A stretch of DNA of 64,000 nt from Paenibacillus pasadenensis (GTDB lineage: Bacteria > Bacillota > Bacilli > Paenibacillales > Paenibacillaceae), in contig NZ_JAMBOT010000014.1 of assembly GCF_023715725.1 (NCBI RefSeq), positions 1 through 64,000 on the forward strand, written 5' to 3'. The notes below the pieces were generated by a model, which did not search any database, was not told the DNA's origin, and saw only the letters and a list, made by a program, of their open reading frames with translations. Within the stretch, counting starts at the first letter, position 1; every line of letters starts with the position of its first letter. Positions 43,874 through 54,557 of the stretch are shown one piece after another. A program made the position numbers and the translations under genes.

Positions 43874-43917
43874 GACAGCCCGCAGACCCGTATTGGGCCG
43901 GCGGGCTGTCCGCGTTT
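43874..43917. terminator. Terminator between trmB and the PAP2 gene
   Basis: gacagcccgc and gcgggctgtc, 10-bp arms, 17-nt loop with its own small pairs, then CGCGTTTT. Confidence 0.8.
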
Positions 43918-44483
43918 TAATTTCCGATTAAAAAAATGGATGCTGCGGCGGTCAGCGACCCCAGCAGAGCTCCCGCGCCGACATCGGAGGGGTAATGAAG
44001 GCCCAGAAACATCCGGGACCATCCGACCGAACCGGCAATGATGACAGCAGCCGCCAGAAATAGCGGAAAAAAAACCGGCAGCTCGGTTGAGGCTGCATGC
44101 ACAAGCGGCACGATCCAGGCAAAAATCGCCGTGGTGTGACCGGAAGGAAATGAGGAGTCCTTGAGCAGGCTTTTTCCTGTCCGCACTCCTTCCAGCGCCT
44201 GATAAGGCCGCAAGCGCTTCAGCGTGCGTTTGACGATCGCAACCGGGATGTGGCTGATCACTACAGCAGCCAGGCTTTGCCACCCTGCTGTCTGCCATGC
44301 GCCTTCGGCAAAAAGGGCCAGCAAAATGGAGGTGCTCAGCGTGAAGGTCGCCCCTCCCATATGCGTGATCGTCGCCAGCCACCGGCGAATGAACGCGTGA
44401 AGCCGCAAGTTGACCGGCCCGCGGTTCAGCCACAATAACAGCCTCCGCTCCTTCGTTCGAAGCCAGCCGATTAATGCGCTCAT
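43917..44483 (-). CDS. PAP2-family membrane phosphatase
   Basis: 188 residues, five to six membrane helices. All three PAP2 motifs are present: KRTLKRLRPY, SFPSGHTT and SRMFLGLHYPSD. Such enzymes dephosphorylate undecaprenyl-PP (BcrC) or phosphatidate. The context of surface-glycan genes fits the former but is not proof. ATG 44483 has gggagga 7 bp upstream; the frame open to 44546 has no site. Confidence 0.88.
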   Translation of the reverse strand: MSALIGWLRTKERRLLLWLNRGPVNLRLHAFIRRWLATITHMGGATFTLSTSILLALFAEGAWQTAGWQSLAAVVISHIPVAIVKRTLKRLRPYQALEGVRTGKSLLKDSSFPSGHTTAIFAWIVPLVHAASTELPVFFPLFLAAAVIIAGSVGWSRMFLGLHYPSDVGAGALLGSLTAAASIFLIGN

Positions 44484-44549
44484 CTGCAATTCCTCCCTCG
44501 TGCTCGTACACCTATCATAACCTTGAGAGCGGAGTCTGAACATCATAAC

Positions 44550-45004
44550 CCATTTTAGGTTGGAATTGTTATCGGAGAATTATGTTTAGGGGCGTTTTAC
44601 CGGTGCTTTACGATGGTAATGATGGTAGGAAGGATGTAGTTGCGGGGGAGAATGAGCTTTTCGTTCACCGAATAGACACAAGCGGCGTGTCGGATTAGGG
44701 GAACTTTTCGCGTTCGTTGCTCGTTGATAAGGACGAAAGCATCAAAATGCCAGCAAATGAATGGAAGATGCGGTTAGCGGCAGTAAATGAGGGTATCCTA
44801 GTCGTTAATGGGTGATGCAAGCGTTTTTCCAGTTGCTATTAGGCAAATGAACCGCTTTTCTGATTTTGACAAAGCCAACGGAACTGTGGAAAATCAGAAT
44901 GGTTGTTTGGCAACGACCCACACAGCAAAATACAGAGAGAGAACAAACCCGCTTCACTAAAAGAGAGAATATATTAAAATCGGGGTCTCAAGGGGGCAAG
45001 ACAA
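44550..45004. other. 450-bp gap before the GT2 gene
   Basis: No gene with a ribosome site seen. ttctgatttt (44858-44867) and aaaatcagaa (44890-44899) are perfect 10-bp inverted copies around 22 nt, a candidate leader hairpin or operator. AT-rich tatatt at 44971-44976 may be the -10 of the GT2 gene. Sequence is otherwise featureless to me. Confidence 0.4.
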
Positions 45005-46249
45005 GTGATAGCTAATTCGATTATGGTTGCACTTCAGATTTTTCTGGCGTTTATAGGGATTTATCAGTTTGTTTTGGCGCTGTTTGGGATTTACAGGAAG
45101 AAAAAGATCATTCAGCATCAGCCGCAAAAATCATTCGCCATTTTGGTGGCTGCTCACAACGAGGAGAAAGTCGTGGGTGCATTGATTGAAAATCTTAAAA
45201 ATCTTGATTATCCCAAAGAGCTGTACGATGTATTTGTTATTTGCGACAACTGTACGGACAATACGGCCGATATCGCCCGCAGTATGGGAGTACATGCCTG
45301 CGAACGTTTCAACAACCAGCTCAAGGGCAAAGGTTTTGCGATTGAATGGATGCTCAAAGAATTGTGGGCAATGCCGAAGCAATACGATGCGATCGTCATG
45401 TTTGACGCCGACAATTTGGTGAATACGGATTTTCTGATTCACATGAACAACGACCTGTGCAACGGACATCAGGTCATACAAGGCTACCTGGATACGAAGA
45501 ACCCGGATGATTCTTGGGTTACCGCTTCTTATGGCATCACTTACTGGTACTGTAACCGGCTGTGGCAGCTGTCCCGCAGAAATCTCGGCATGGCGAACTT
45601 TCTTGGCGGCACGGGCATGTGCTTTGAAAGCAAGCTTATGAAGGAGATGGGCTGGGGAGCGACCAGTCTTGTTGAGGATCTTGAGTTTTCCATGCGTTGC
45701 GTTCAACGGGGCATTCACCCGGTGCTCAATTTTGAAGCCAAGGTATACGATGAGAAGCCGGTGACGTTTAAAGCTTCTGCACGCCAACGGCTTCGCTGGA
45801 TGCAGGGTCACTTTACCGTAGCGAGACACTATTTCCTGCCTCTTCTTTGGGCAAGTATCAAGGAGCGGAACTTCGTCAAGTTTGATGCGGCGCTGTACTC
45901 GTTCTCTGTGTATACAACATTCCTTGGATTTGTAGGAACCGTTATTATCTGGGCGGATTCCATTTTGCCGGCTGATAATCTGTTTAAGTCGATCTACACG
46001 TATTTGCCGATTTGGCTGCCGGCCGTTGCTCTTGCCGCTGCGGCAATCATGTTTCCGATTGTCATGGTGCTTGAGGGAGTCAAGTCGCGCAAAATGTACA
46101 CACATCTGCTTTCTATGATCGTGTTCCAGCTGAGCTGGCTGCCGATTACGTTCTACGCCTTTTTCACGCAAAACAACAAGCAGTGGAGCCATACTCAGCA
46201 TACTCGCGTCATTCGGTTGGAAGAAGTTCAAGGCAAACAGGCTTCTTGA
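45005..46249 (+). CDS. Membrane GT2 glycosyltransferase (exopolysaccharide-type)
   Basis: 414 residues. One N-terminal helix (MVALQIFLAFIGIYQFVLAL), a GT-A domain with FDADN (DxD metal site, about 139-143), GGTGMCFESKL, VEDLEFSMRCVQRGI and the processive QRLRWMQGH motif, then three to four C-terminal helices. Typical of beta-glycan synthases such as GlcNAc polymer or hyaluronan-like enzymes. GTG 45005 follows aaggggg at about 8 bp. It stands alone with its own leader; the acceptor and product are unknown. Confidence 0.88.
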   Translation: MIANSIMVALQIFLAFIGIYQFVLALFGIYRKKKIIQHQPQKSFAILVAAHNEEKVVGALIENLKNLDYPKELYDVFVICDNCTDNTADIARSMGVHACERFNNQLKGKGFAIEWMLKELWAMPKQYDAIVMFDADNLVNTDFLIHMNNDLCNGHQVIQGYLDTKNPDDSWVTASYGITYWYCNRLWQLSRRNLGMANFLGGTGMCFESKLMKEMGWGATSLVEDLEFSMRCVQRGIHPVLNFEAKVYDEKPVTFKASARQRLRWMQGHFTVARHYFLPLLWASIKERNFVKFDAALYSFSVYTTFLGFVGTVIIWADSILPADNLFKSIYTYLPIWLPAVALAAAAIMFPIVMVLEGVKSRKMYTHLLSMIVFQLSWLPITFYAFFTQNNKQWSHTQHTRVIRLEEVQGKQAS

Positions 46250-46299
46250 AGACAGGTTGACATCAGTAACCTAATCATGGTATATTGCTTTAGGTTGTT

Positions 46300-46471
46300 T
46301 AACTAATGGCTTTGAATAGCTATTCGCACAAGCAGAAGCACCCGCTTCTCACCTGCCCGATTTTGTCGGCTGGTCTGCGATCGCGCGTTTACCGGTCTTC
46401 CTTCTAAGAGGAATAGCATCGGCACATACGGCGTATCACGCGGGTCCTGCTGCAGGACCCGCTTTTGTTTG
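46300..46471 (+). ncRNA. L20-type leader with terminator upstream of infC
   Basis: The 250-bp gap before infC shows multiple paired segments and closes with gcgggtcctgc-tgcaggacccgc (46440-46462) plus a T-rich tail. In Bacillota the infC-rpmI-rplT mRNA starts with the L20 leader, where ribosomal protein L20 binds and causes termination. Position and terminator fit; I did not fold the pseudoknot. Confidence 0.7.
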
Positions 46472-46518
46472 TTTATAATGCAAATGAAGCAATCAATTCC
46501 ATTCGGAGGTGGACGGTT

Positions 46519-47034
46519 ATTAGCCGAGATCATCAAATTAACGACGACATCCGGGCGAGAGAAGTACGCCTGGTCGGACCCGAAAGCGAGCAGCTTGGAA
46601 TCAAGCCGATTCGCGAAGCTCTGCAGATGGCCATTGACGCCAATATGGATCTGGTCAACATTGCTCCTCAAGCGAAACCGCCGGTTTGCCGGATTATGGA
46701 CTACGGCAAGTTCCGCTATGAGCAGCAGAAGAAGGATAAGGAAGCCCGCAAAAACCAGAAGACGGTTGATCTGAAGGAAGTGTGGTTCCGCTCCAACATC
46801 GACGAGCATGACTATCAGACGAAGCTCCGCAACGTCATCAAGTTCCTGGGCGAAGGCGACAAGGTGAAAGCCTCGGTCCGTTACCGCGGCCGCGAAATCG
46901 CGCATGCTGCAGTCGGCCAGCGCATTCTGGAGCGCCTGCTTACGGAAGTTAACGATATTTGTAACGTCGAGCGTGTGCCGAAACTGGAAGGACGCAGCAT
47001 GATCATGATTTTGGCACCGAAGAACAACAACTGA
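46519..47034 (+). CDS. infC: Translation initiation factor IF-3, AUU start
   Basis: 171 residues, binds the 30S subunit and checks initiator codon pairing. Start chosen is ATT 46519: ggaggt lies 8 bp upstream and the protein then begins ISRDHQINDDIRAREVRLVG as in the family. The upstream in-frame ATG (46465) sits inside the terminator and adds foreign residues. The rare AUU start is the known basis of IF-3 autoregulation. C-domain: HDYQTKLRNVIKFLGEGDKV, KASVRYRGREIAH. Confidence 0.95.
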   Translation: MSRDHQINDDIRAREVRLVGPESEQLGIKPIREALQMAIDANMDLVNIAPQAKPPVCRIMDYGKFRYEQQKKDKEARKNQKTVDLKEVWFRSNIDEHDYQTKLRNVIKFLGEGDKVKASVRYRGREIAHAAVGQRILERLLTEVNDICNVERVPKLEGRSMIMILAPKNNN

Positions 47035-47062
47035 TCATTCATTATTCAAGGAGGATAAAGAC

Positions 47063-47263
47063 ATGCCTAAGATGAAGACGCACAGCAGTTTGAAAGACCG
47101 CTTCAAAATTACGGGAACTGGCAAGGTTAAGCGTTACAAAGCGTACCGCAACCACCTGCTTTCCCATAAATCCGGCCGCACGAAGCGTGTTCTGGCTACT
47201 CAGCCGAACATGGCTGCAGGCGACATTCGCCGTTTGGCTCAAGGCCTTGCGCAATTGAAATAG
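47063..47263 (+). CDS. rpmI: 50S ribosomal protein L35
   Basis: 66 residues: MPKMKTHSSLKDRFKITGTG, KVKRYKAYRNHLLSHKSGRT; very basic, family length. aaggagg precedes the ATG. Middle gene of infC-rpmI-rplT. Confidence 0.98.
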   Translation: MPKMKTHSSLKDRFKITGTGKVKRYKAYRNHLLSHKSGRTKRVLATQPNMAAGDIRRLAQGLAQLK

Positions 47264-47312
47264 CATTTTATTTCTATCGAATTTTTAATAGAACCTACAG
47301 GAGGGTATTATC

Positions 47313-47672
47313 ATGGCAAGAGTAAAAGGCGGATTCGTTCGCGCCCGTCGCCGCAAACGGATTCTTAAACTCGCAAAAGGTTACTTCGGTTCCAAACACC
47401 GCCTATTTAAAACAGCAAAGGAGCAGGTTAACAAATCCCTGCTTTACGCTTACCGTGACCGTCGTCAACGGAAGCGTGATTTCCGCAAGCTGTGGATCGT
47501 TCGGATCAACGCGGCAGCTCGTCAAAACGGCCTGTCCTACAGCAAATTCATGTTCGGCCTGAAACAAGCCGGCGTCGAAGTGAACCGTAAGGTTCTTGCC
47601 GACCTGGCCGTGAACGACATCAGCTCGTTCAACAGCCTGGCTAACGTTGCCAAGCAAAAGCTGAACGCTTAG
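47313..47672 (+). CDS. rplT: 50S ribosomal protein L20
   Basis: 119 residues: [56 protein letters not shown]. Assembly protein and the repressor of its own operon through the leader. caggagg precedes the ATG. Terminator follows. Confidence 0.98.
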   Translation: MARVKGGFVRARRRKRILKLAKGYFGSKHRLFKTAKEQVNKSLLYAYRDRRQRKRDFRKLWIVRINAAARQNGLSYSKFMFGLKQAGVEVNRKVLADLAVNDISSFNSLANVAKQKLNA

Positions 47673-47680
47673 TTATACGA

Positions 47681-47711
47681 GGAAGCCTGCATATGCAGGC
47701 TTCCTTTTTTT
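47681..47711 (+). terminator. Terminator after rplT
   Basis: Perfect palindrome ggaagcctgca/tgcaggcttcc (47681-47704) then T7. Confidence 0.95.
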
Positions 47712-47862
47712 GTTTTTAGCCGGATTCTGTCGTCCTAAATGAAGGCGGAACCTGATTTCCTAAATCCGTCCGGGGCCCGTTTTGTCCGACGCAGGACATC
47801 CGTACATGCCGCTCGATGAGAGACTGAATATGTTGAGAAGAAAGGGAAAGGAGGAACACAAG

Positions 47863-48240
47863 TTGTCTACAATAACCAGACAGCACGTTCAGTCGTTTGT
47901 CGGCCAGCAAGTTCAGGTCAATTTGAGGGATGGATCTACGATCAGCGGCAAGCTGGAAAGATTCACTAAGGATACTCTTTTTGTAAGGGTAAAGGATGAA
48001 CCGGGTAAAGCGCGGGTTCGCGCATTTATTCTGCCTTTGGCTTTGTTTTCAGTTCTTGCAATCGGCCTTTCGGCAACCGGATGCGGCCCATGCGGCGGCC
48101 CCTATGGTCCTGGCCCCTACGGCCCGTACGGTCCGGGCCCTTATGGACCGGGTCCTTACGGCCCCGGCGGCTACGGTCCTTATGGACCTGGTCCGGGATG
48201 CTGCTCTCCGTACGGCGGAGGAGGCAAGGGCTTCTACTAA
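47863..48240 (+). CDS. Small membrane protein with Gly-Pro-Tyr repeat tail
   Basis: 125 residues from TTG 47863, which has aaaggagg 9 bp upstream. Residues 1-50 (QHVQSFVGQQVQVNLRDGST, ISGKLERFTKDTLFV) look like a small Sm-like/DUF2642-type beta barrel seen in spore-coat proteins. A hydrophobic stretch follows (AFILPLALFSVLAIGLSATG) ending in CGPCG. Then comes a tandem tail of GPYGPGPYGPYGPGPYG type and a CC pair near the end. A role in the spore or cell surface is likely but inferred. An in-frame upstream start at 47782 is possible. Confidence 0.7.
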   Translation: MSTITRQHVQSFVGQQVQVNLRDGSTISGKLERFTKDTLFVRVKDEPGKARVRAFILPLALFSVLAIGLSATGCGPCGGPYGPGPYGPYGPGPYGPGPYGPGGYGPYGPGPGCCSPYGGGGKGFY

Positions 48241-48269
48241 TACGGACGGACGGGGCTGTTGTCTGCTCT

Positions 48270-48722
48270 TCAGAGCGGCTTCGTCCACATCGTAACTTTT
48301 AATTCGGGAAAATGGCGCACCGATTCATATCCTTCACGGATATAGAATCGGCGTGCTCTCTCGTTGACATCGTCCACATAAAGAACAGACATGACGGAAC
48401 CTGCGATTCGGCCGCGCTGCTCAGCCAGTTTCATTAACTCTTTGCCGATGCCATGTTTGCGTGACTGCGGCTGAATGACAAGCATATCGATATGCAGAAT
48501 TCCTTGCATGAGGCTAAAATGGACAAACCCTAATGTTTTGCCGCGTTTGGAGAGAGCTGCAACGATCGTTTCTCCGCTGCGAAGCCGGTCAGGCAAGCCT
48601 GCAATGACGGATGCGTCATCTGGATTGACCGTATATGACATCGGAATCAGCTCGTTTTGAATGAGTTTTACCAGCTCCGGAAGATCGCTGTTATCCAGCG
48701 AGCGATAATAGATTGAGTTCAT
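48270..48722 (-). CDS. GNAT-family N-acetyltransferase
   Basis: 150 residues, one GNAT fold. Acetyl-CoA motif QPQSRKHGIGKELMKLAEQR (R-x-x-G-I-G), preceded by LHIDMLVI and followed by MSVLYVDDVNERARRFYIREGYE. Substrate unknown. gcgggat-type site before ATG is weak. Convergent with the 47863 gene and without an obvious terminator. Confidence 0.88.
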   Translation of the reverse strand: MNSIYYRSLDNSDLPELVKLIQNELIPMSYTVNPDDASVIAGLPDRLRSGETIVAALSKRGKTLGFVHFSLMQGILHIDMLVIQPQSRKHGIGKELMKLAEQRGRIAGSVMSVLYVDDVNERARRFYIREGYESVRHFPELKVTMWTKPL

Positions 48723-48892
48723 TTTATCCCGCCTTAAGGGCAGCGGCGGCAGGCCTCAAACTCCTCGCTACGCGCCGATTGCCGGGTGCTTGCGCTATAG
48801 TGTATGCAGCGGATTTGCGGTTGCGAAAGGATAAAAATTCAGGGGAATACATAACTTTTGCATTCCCGGCTCAATCTAAGTATTGACGGATG

Positions 48893-48921
48893 GTAAGCTC
48901 AAACATATAATAAGGTCTAAG
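48893..48921 (+). promoter_or_regulatory. Sigma-A promoter of the ilv-leu operon
   Basis: TTGACG (48893-48898) and a perfect TATAAT (48916-48921), spacer 17 bp. Transcription would start near 48928, at the head of the T-box leader. Confidence 0.85.
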
Positions 48922-48927
48922 CTTATA

Positions 48928-49238
48928 CCCGAACGGCTATGATGAGGACGAAGTGTTAAGGGCTCTACTGTACAGAGAGCGACGGATTAGCTGCAACCGC
49001 CGCCAGCACCCCTTTCCAACGAGCTCACCTCGGAGCTGTTTTCCTGAAAAGATGCCCTTTGCATCCTATTAGGGGGAATCGCATGGCATGCGTTAACCTG
49101 CCGATGTAAGACGCTTTATTTGTGTCTTACTTCATGAGGCTTCGCATTGCGAGATGCGGCGCAAACCTGGGTGGTACCACGGAAGATAAACCTTTCGTCC
49201 CTATGCTACGGCATAGAGGGCGGAAGGTTTTTTTGTTT
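48928..49238 (+). ncRNA. T-box leader, probably leucine-specific
   Basis: The T-box sequence gggtggtaccacgg is at 49169-49182. Stem I features upstream include cagagagcgac (AGAGA-like) and, at 49021-49030, gagCTCacct; CTC at 49024-49026 is the likely specifier, giving leucine. The terminator aaacctttcgtccctatg/catagagggcggaaggttt with T-run (49188-49238) overlaps the antiterminator. Uncharged tRNA-Leu would let transcription continue into ilvB. The specifier was assigned by eye. Confidence 0.9.
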
Positions 49239-49296
49239 CACAATAGAGGGCGAAGGCGGTCAGTCGACACCGCCGCCGTCACGAAGGGAGGAACAC

Positions 49297-51045
49297 ATGA
49301 TGGTTATGCAGGGCGAAGCATTACGTTCAAAAGAAGAAATCATGGAAAGAATGAGGACCCCAGAAGTGGTCAGCGGCTCCGAAATTCTTCTCCGCAGCCT
49401 GGTGCTCGAGGGTGTGGAATGTGTATTCGGCTATCCCGGCGGCGCGGTGCTTTTCATCTATGATGCAATGCACGGCTTCAAGGACTTCAATCACGTTCTG
49501 ACCCGTCATGAACAAGGCGCTATCCATGCGGCTGACGGTTATGCGAGGGCGTCGGGCAAAGTAGGCGTATGCATCGCAACCTCCGGTCCGGGAGCGACAA
49601 ACCTTGTAACGGGAATTGCAACGGCCTACATGGATTCGGTTCCGATGGTCGTTATTACCGGCAACGTAGCCACGAGCTTCATTGGCACGGACGCTTTCCA
49701 GGAAGCCGACATTACCGGCATTACGATGCCGATCACAAAGCACAGCTACCTGGTCCGCGACGTTGAGGATCTGCCGCGCGTAATTCACGAGGCGTTCCAT
49801 ATCGCGAATACAGGCCGCAAAGGTCCGGTGCTGATCGATATTCCTAAGGATGTTTCCGCCGCCAAAACGCTGTTCAAGCCGGTAACGGAAGTAAGCATCC
49901 GCGGTTACAATCCGACGGTAACGCCGCGCAAGCCGCAGCTCGACAAGCTAATTAAAGCCGTTTCCGAAGCAGAGCGCCCCGTTGTGCTGGCAGGCGGCGG
50001 GGTTGTGTACTCCGGCGGACACGAGGAGCTGCTGGAATTCATCACCAAAACCGGAATTCCGGTAACGACAACGCTGCTGGGCCTTGGAGCTTTCCCGAGC
50101 GGCAACGACCTGTGGCTCGGCATGCCGGGCATGCACGGAACGTACACCTCTAACAAAGCGATTCAAGAATGCGATCTGCTGATCAACATCGGAGCGCGCT
50201 TCGACGACCGGGTGACAATGAAGCTGGACGGCTTCGCGCCGAAAGCCAAAATCGTTCATATCGATATCGATCCGGCCGAAGTCGGCAAAAACGTTCCAAC
50301 GGATATCCCGATTGTCGGCGACGTCAAAACAACGCTTGCTCTCGTCAATGCCGAGGTTGGTTACGCCGCTAAAGCCGATGCATGGCGGGCTCAAGTAAGC
50401 CAGTGGAAGCAGGAGCAGCCGCTGCGTTATACGGATTCCGACACCGAGCTTAAGCCGCAATGGGTTATCAGCATGATTCATGATACGACGAACGGCGACG
50501 CGATCGTTACGACGGACGTTGGCCAGCACCAGATGTGGGCTGCTCAATATTATCGTTTCAATCAGCCGCGCTCCTGGATCACCTCCGGTGGTCTCGGTAC
50601 GATGGGCTTCGGATTCCCGTCTGCGATCGGCGCTCAAATGGCGAACCCGGATCGGCTTGTCGTCAGCATTAACGGTGACGGCGGCATGCAGATGTGCGCA
50701 CAAGAGCTCGCAATTTGCGCCATTAACAACATTCCGGTAAAAGTAGCCATCATCAACAACCAGGTGCTTGGCATGGTTCGTCAGTGGCAGGAAATCATCT
50801 ACGACAACCGTTACAGCCATATCGATCTCGCTGGCAGCCCCGATTTCGTCAAGCTTGCCGAAGCCTACGGCGTCAAAGGATTCCGGGCAACGAACAAGGA
50901 AGAGGCGGAGGCGGCATGGAAGGAAGCGCTCGCGCATCCGGGTCCGGCTGTTGTGGAGTTTGTCGTTCGCAAGGGCGAGAACGTGTATCCCATGGTCACG
51001 CAGGGCAACACGATCGACGTTATGCTCATGGGGGATGAAGAATGA
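49297..51045 (+). CDS. ilvB: Acetolactate synthase large subunit
   Basis: 582 residues, ThDP enzyme at the head of valine/leucine/isoleucine synthesis. N-domain [14 protein letters not shown] with [15 protein letters not shown] (catalytic Glu), [21 protein letters not shown]-domain ThDP motif [22 protein letters not shown] 49297 has gggagga 6 bp upstream; ATG 49300 and 49306 are alternatives. An in-frame start at 49147 lies in the T-box and is rejected. The stop overlaps ilvH by 4 bp. Confidence 0.97.
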   Translation: MMVMQGEALRSKEEIMERMRTPEVVSGSEILLRSLVLEGVECVFGYPGGAVLFIYDAMHGFKDFNHVLTRHEQGAIHAADGYARASGKVGVCIATSGPGATNLVTGIATAYMDSVPMVVITGNVATSFIGTDAFQEADITGITMPITKHSYLVRDVEDLPRVIHEAFHIANTGRKGPVLIDIPKDVSAAKTLFKPVTEVSIRGYNPTVTPRKPQLDKLIKAVSEAERPVVLAGGGVVYSGGHEELLEFITKTGIPVTTTLLGLGAFPSGNDLWLGMPGMHGTYTSNKAIQECDLLINIGARFDDRVTMKLDGFAPKAKIVHIDIDPAEVGKNVPTDIPIVGDVKTTLALVNAEVGYAAKADAWRAQVSQWKQEQPLRYTDSDTELKPQWVISMIHDTTNGDAIVTTDVGQHQMWAAQYYRFNQPRSWITSGGLGTMGFGFPSAIGAQMANPDRLVVSINGDGGMQMCAQELAICAINNIPVKVAIINNQVLGMVRQWQEIIYDNRYSHIDLAGSPDFVKLAEAYGVKGFRATNKEEAEAAWKEALAHPGPAVVEFVVRKGENVYPMVTQGNTIDVMLMGDEE

Positions 51046-51533
51046 AGCGCAACTATACGATAGCGATTCTGGTCAACGACCAGCCAGGCGTTTTGCAGCG
51101 GGTTGCCGGATTGTTTGGCCGCCGCGGATTCAATATCGAGAGCATCACGGTGGGAGCCAGCGAAGAGCCGGGTCTTTCCCGAATGGTTATTGTGACCGCC
51201 GGCGACGACAAGCTGCTTGAGCAAGTATCCAAACAGCTATACAAACTTATCGACGTAATCAAGGTTGTCGACGTTAGCGCCAGCCCGATGGTCGAGCGCG
51301 AGCTCGCACTTATCAAGGTCAGCGCCGATCCTGCGGTCCGTCCGGAAATTCTGGGCGTAGTCGAAACGTTCCGTGCAGCTGTAGTAGACATCGCTCCTAC
51401 GACGCTGATCGTGCAGGTTGTCGGATCACCGGAAAAAATCGACGCCATGATTGAACTGCTCCGCCCATACGGCATCCGGGAGCTTTCCCGCACCGGTATT
51501 ACCGCAATGAACCGCGGAACTGTACGCTCGTAG
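51042..51533 (+). CDS. ilvH: Acetolactate synthase small (regulatory) subunit
   Basis: 163 residues. N-terminal ACT domain ([20 protein letters not shown]) that binds valine for feedback inhibition, and a C-terminal domain ([20 protein letters not shown]). Normal length. ATGA overlap with ilvB. Confidence 0.96.
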   Translation: MKRNYTIAILVNDQPGVLQRVAGLFGRRGFNIESITVGASEEPGLSRMVIVTAGDDKLLEQVSKQLYKLIDVIKVVDVSASPMVERELALIKVSADPAVRPEILGVVETFRAAVVDIAPTTLIVQVVGSPEKIDAMIELLRPYGIRELSRTGITAMNRGTVRS

Positions 51534-51591
51534 TCGGAATTTTTTGATAAGTTCGAAAACGCACCTATAACGCTATAATTTCTACCTATAA

Positions 51592-51690
51592 AGCCCGCTT
51601 TGAGCGGGAGTTTAAGGAGAGCGACGGCTTCAGCAGTTCAGCTTTAGTGCGTTATCTCTTTAAACACCCGCTCAAAGGGGTTCAAATTTA
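51592..51690 (+). promoter_or_regulatory. Leader with two exclusive RNA folds before ilvC
   Basis: cccgct-ttg-agcggg (51594-51608) forms a local hairpin. The same strand (51598-51617) can instead pair with 51658-51677: 11 perfect pairs (ctttgagcggg with cccgctcaaag), one mismatch, then 8 more including a wobble. The distal arm ends 13 bp before the aaaggagg of ilvC. Possible processing or stability element. Confidence 0.55.
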
Positions 51691-51691
51691 A

Positions 51692-52702
<1,011 letters not shown>

Positions 52703-52788
52703 GAAACAGTGGACGGCGCGCTTCTTCCTCCAGGAATGAGGCGCGTTTGCCGCTTTTACGATTAATAACTCGAAATGGAGGTGCCGGT

Positions 52789-54333
52789 ATGCGTAAAATC
52801 TATATTTTTGATACAACGCTCCGCGACGGCGAGCAATCGCCAGGGGTCAACCTGAATACCCAAGAAAAGGTGGAGATCGCCCTCCAGCTGGAGAAGCTGG
52901 GCGTCGATCGGATTGAAGCGGGATTTCCTGCGGCCTCGCCGGGCGACCTTGCAGCCGTGCAGGCAGTAGCCGCAGCGGTCAAATCCGCAACGGTCATCGG
53001 TCTCGCCCGCGCCGTAGAGCGGGATATTGACGCGGCTTGGGAAGCGCTGAAGGATGCTGCCGACCCGTGCATTCACATCTTTCTGGCGACCTCGCCGATC
53101 CACCGCAAGCATAAGCTGAAGATGGAAAAGGAGCAGGTGCTTGCGACCGCTGACAAGGCGATCCGCTACGCCAAGCAATTTTTCAACAAAATCGAATTCT
53201 CGCCGGAGGATGCCGGACGCACTGAGCTGGACTTCCTCTGCGAGGTTACGGAAATGGCCATCAAAGCTGGCGCAACGGTCGTCAATATTCCCGATACGGT
53301 CGGTTATATGACTCCAGCCGAGTTTGGCAACATTTTCAAAACGCTCAAGGAAAACGTTCCCGGCATCGAAACGATCCAGCTGAGCGCCCACTGCCATGAT
53401 GATCTTGGGATGGCTACAGCCAATGCGCTGGCAGCCGTGCTGAACGGCGCGGACCAGATCGAGGGCACAATCAACGGCATCGGCGAACGTGCGGGCAATA
53501 CAGCGATTGAAGAGGTCGCTCTGGCGCTGGAAACTCGCGGGGCTCTTTTTGGAGCCAAAACGGGCTTGAAGCTTCAGGAAATCGCGCGCACGAGCCGTCT
53601 GGTCAGCAAGCTGACCGGCATGGTCGTTCCGGGCAACAAGGCTATCGTCGGCGCCAACGCTTTTGCGCATGAGTCCGGCATTCATCAGGACGGCATGCTG
53701 AAAGAAAAAACGACGTACGAGATTATTTCTCCCGAAACGATCGGCATCAAGGAATCCAAGCTCGTTATGGGCAAACACTCCGGCCGCCACGCGTTCCGCG
53801 AGAAGCTGCTCGACCTTGGTTATGCCCTTGAGGAGGAGGCGCTCAACACCGCCTTCGCCAAATTTAAGGATTTGGCCGACCGCAAGAAAAACGTCACCGA
53901 CGAGGATCTGCTTGCTATGCTGGAGGAGAAGCTCGCTGCTGCGACGGAGGTTTACGCGCTGGAAACGATCGAGGTTCACTACGGCAACCGTTCCACGCCA
54001 AAAGGGACCGTTACGATCAATGTTGAAGGCAAAGGCGTACAGACGGGCACTGCAGAGGGCAACGGCTCCATCGACGCGCTGTTCAACGCCATTGACGGCC
54101 TGACTGCGGAGGCGGTTGAGCTGGAGGACTACTCCATCAAATCCGTTACTCACGGCAAGGACGCGCTCGGAGAGGTTCATGTCGTGCTGCGCCAAGGTGA
54201 GGCAACCGCGCAAGGTCGCGGCGTCAGCACCGATATTTTGGAGGCGAGCGCCCGCGCTTATGTCGATGCGCTTAACCGGCTGATCGAGAAACGCAAAGCT
54301 CCGGGACGCCGGGATAAAATGAGCTTGATCTAA
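52789..54333 (+). CDS. leuA: 2-Isopropylmalate synthase
   Basis: 514 residues, long form with leucine-binding regulatory domain. Catalytic TIM barrel: [17 protein letters not shown] (R-DGEQ), [17 protein letters not shown] (metal His), [14 protein letters not shown]. Linker [21 protein letters not shown]-terminal domain from about 395. ATG 52789 has ggaggtg 6 bp upstream; the frame open to 52747 lacks a site. First committed step to leucine. Confidence 0.96.
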   Translation: MRKIYIFDTTLRDGEQSPGVNLNTQEKVEIALQLEKLGVDRIEAGFPAASPGDLAAVQAVAAAVKSATVIGLARAVERDIDAAWEALKDAADPCIHIFLATSPIHRKHKLKMEKEQVLATADKAIRYAKQFFNKIEFSPEDAGRTELDFLCEVTEMAIKAGATVVNIPDTVGYMTPAEFGNIFKTLKENVPGIETIQLSAHCHDDLGMATANALAAVLNGADQIEGTINGIGERAGNTAIEEVALALETRGALFGAKTGLKLQEIARTSRLVSKLTGMVVPGNKAIVGANAFAHESGIHQDGMLKEKTTYEIISPETIGIKESKLVMGKHSGRHAFREKLLDLGYALEEEALNTAFAKFKDLADRKKNVTDEDLLAMLEEKLAAATEVYALETIEVHYGNRSTPKGTVTINVEGKGVQTGTAEGNGSIDALFNAIDGLTAEAVELEDYSIKSVTHGKDALGEVHVVLRQGEATAQGRGVSTDILEASARAYVDALNRLIEKRKAPGRRDKMSLI

Positions 54334-54347
54334 AGCAGTTTTTATAG

Positions 54348-54390
54348 AGACCTCGGCGCCGCTTTTTATAGTGGAGCTGAGGTCTTTTTA
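54348..54390 (+). terminator. Candidate intra-operon terminator after leuA
   Basis: agacctc and gaggtct, 7-bp stem with a large loop, then TTTTT. Suggests partial termination before leuB. Confidence 0.5.
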
Positions 54391-54557
54391 GCACTTATTA
54401 GCGGCATTCAAAAAGCAAGTATGGAAGTCTGATATCTCTATAGGTATGGCCTATTACGACGATAGCTTTCCAATCTTGGGCACGGAAGCTTAAGTATGAT
54501 ACAACTATTGATAGTTATTATCAATCGATTATGAAATGAAGACGGGAGTGTTTTTAT

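Noticed and set aside
49147-49296. Extended ilvB start
   Set aside because: Lies within the T-box terminator; the protein family starts near the 49297 ATG.
52762-54213. 483-codon reverse-strand frame opposite leuA
   Set aside because: Same codon-shadow effect in a GC-rich gene; leuA motifs are clear on the + strand.
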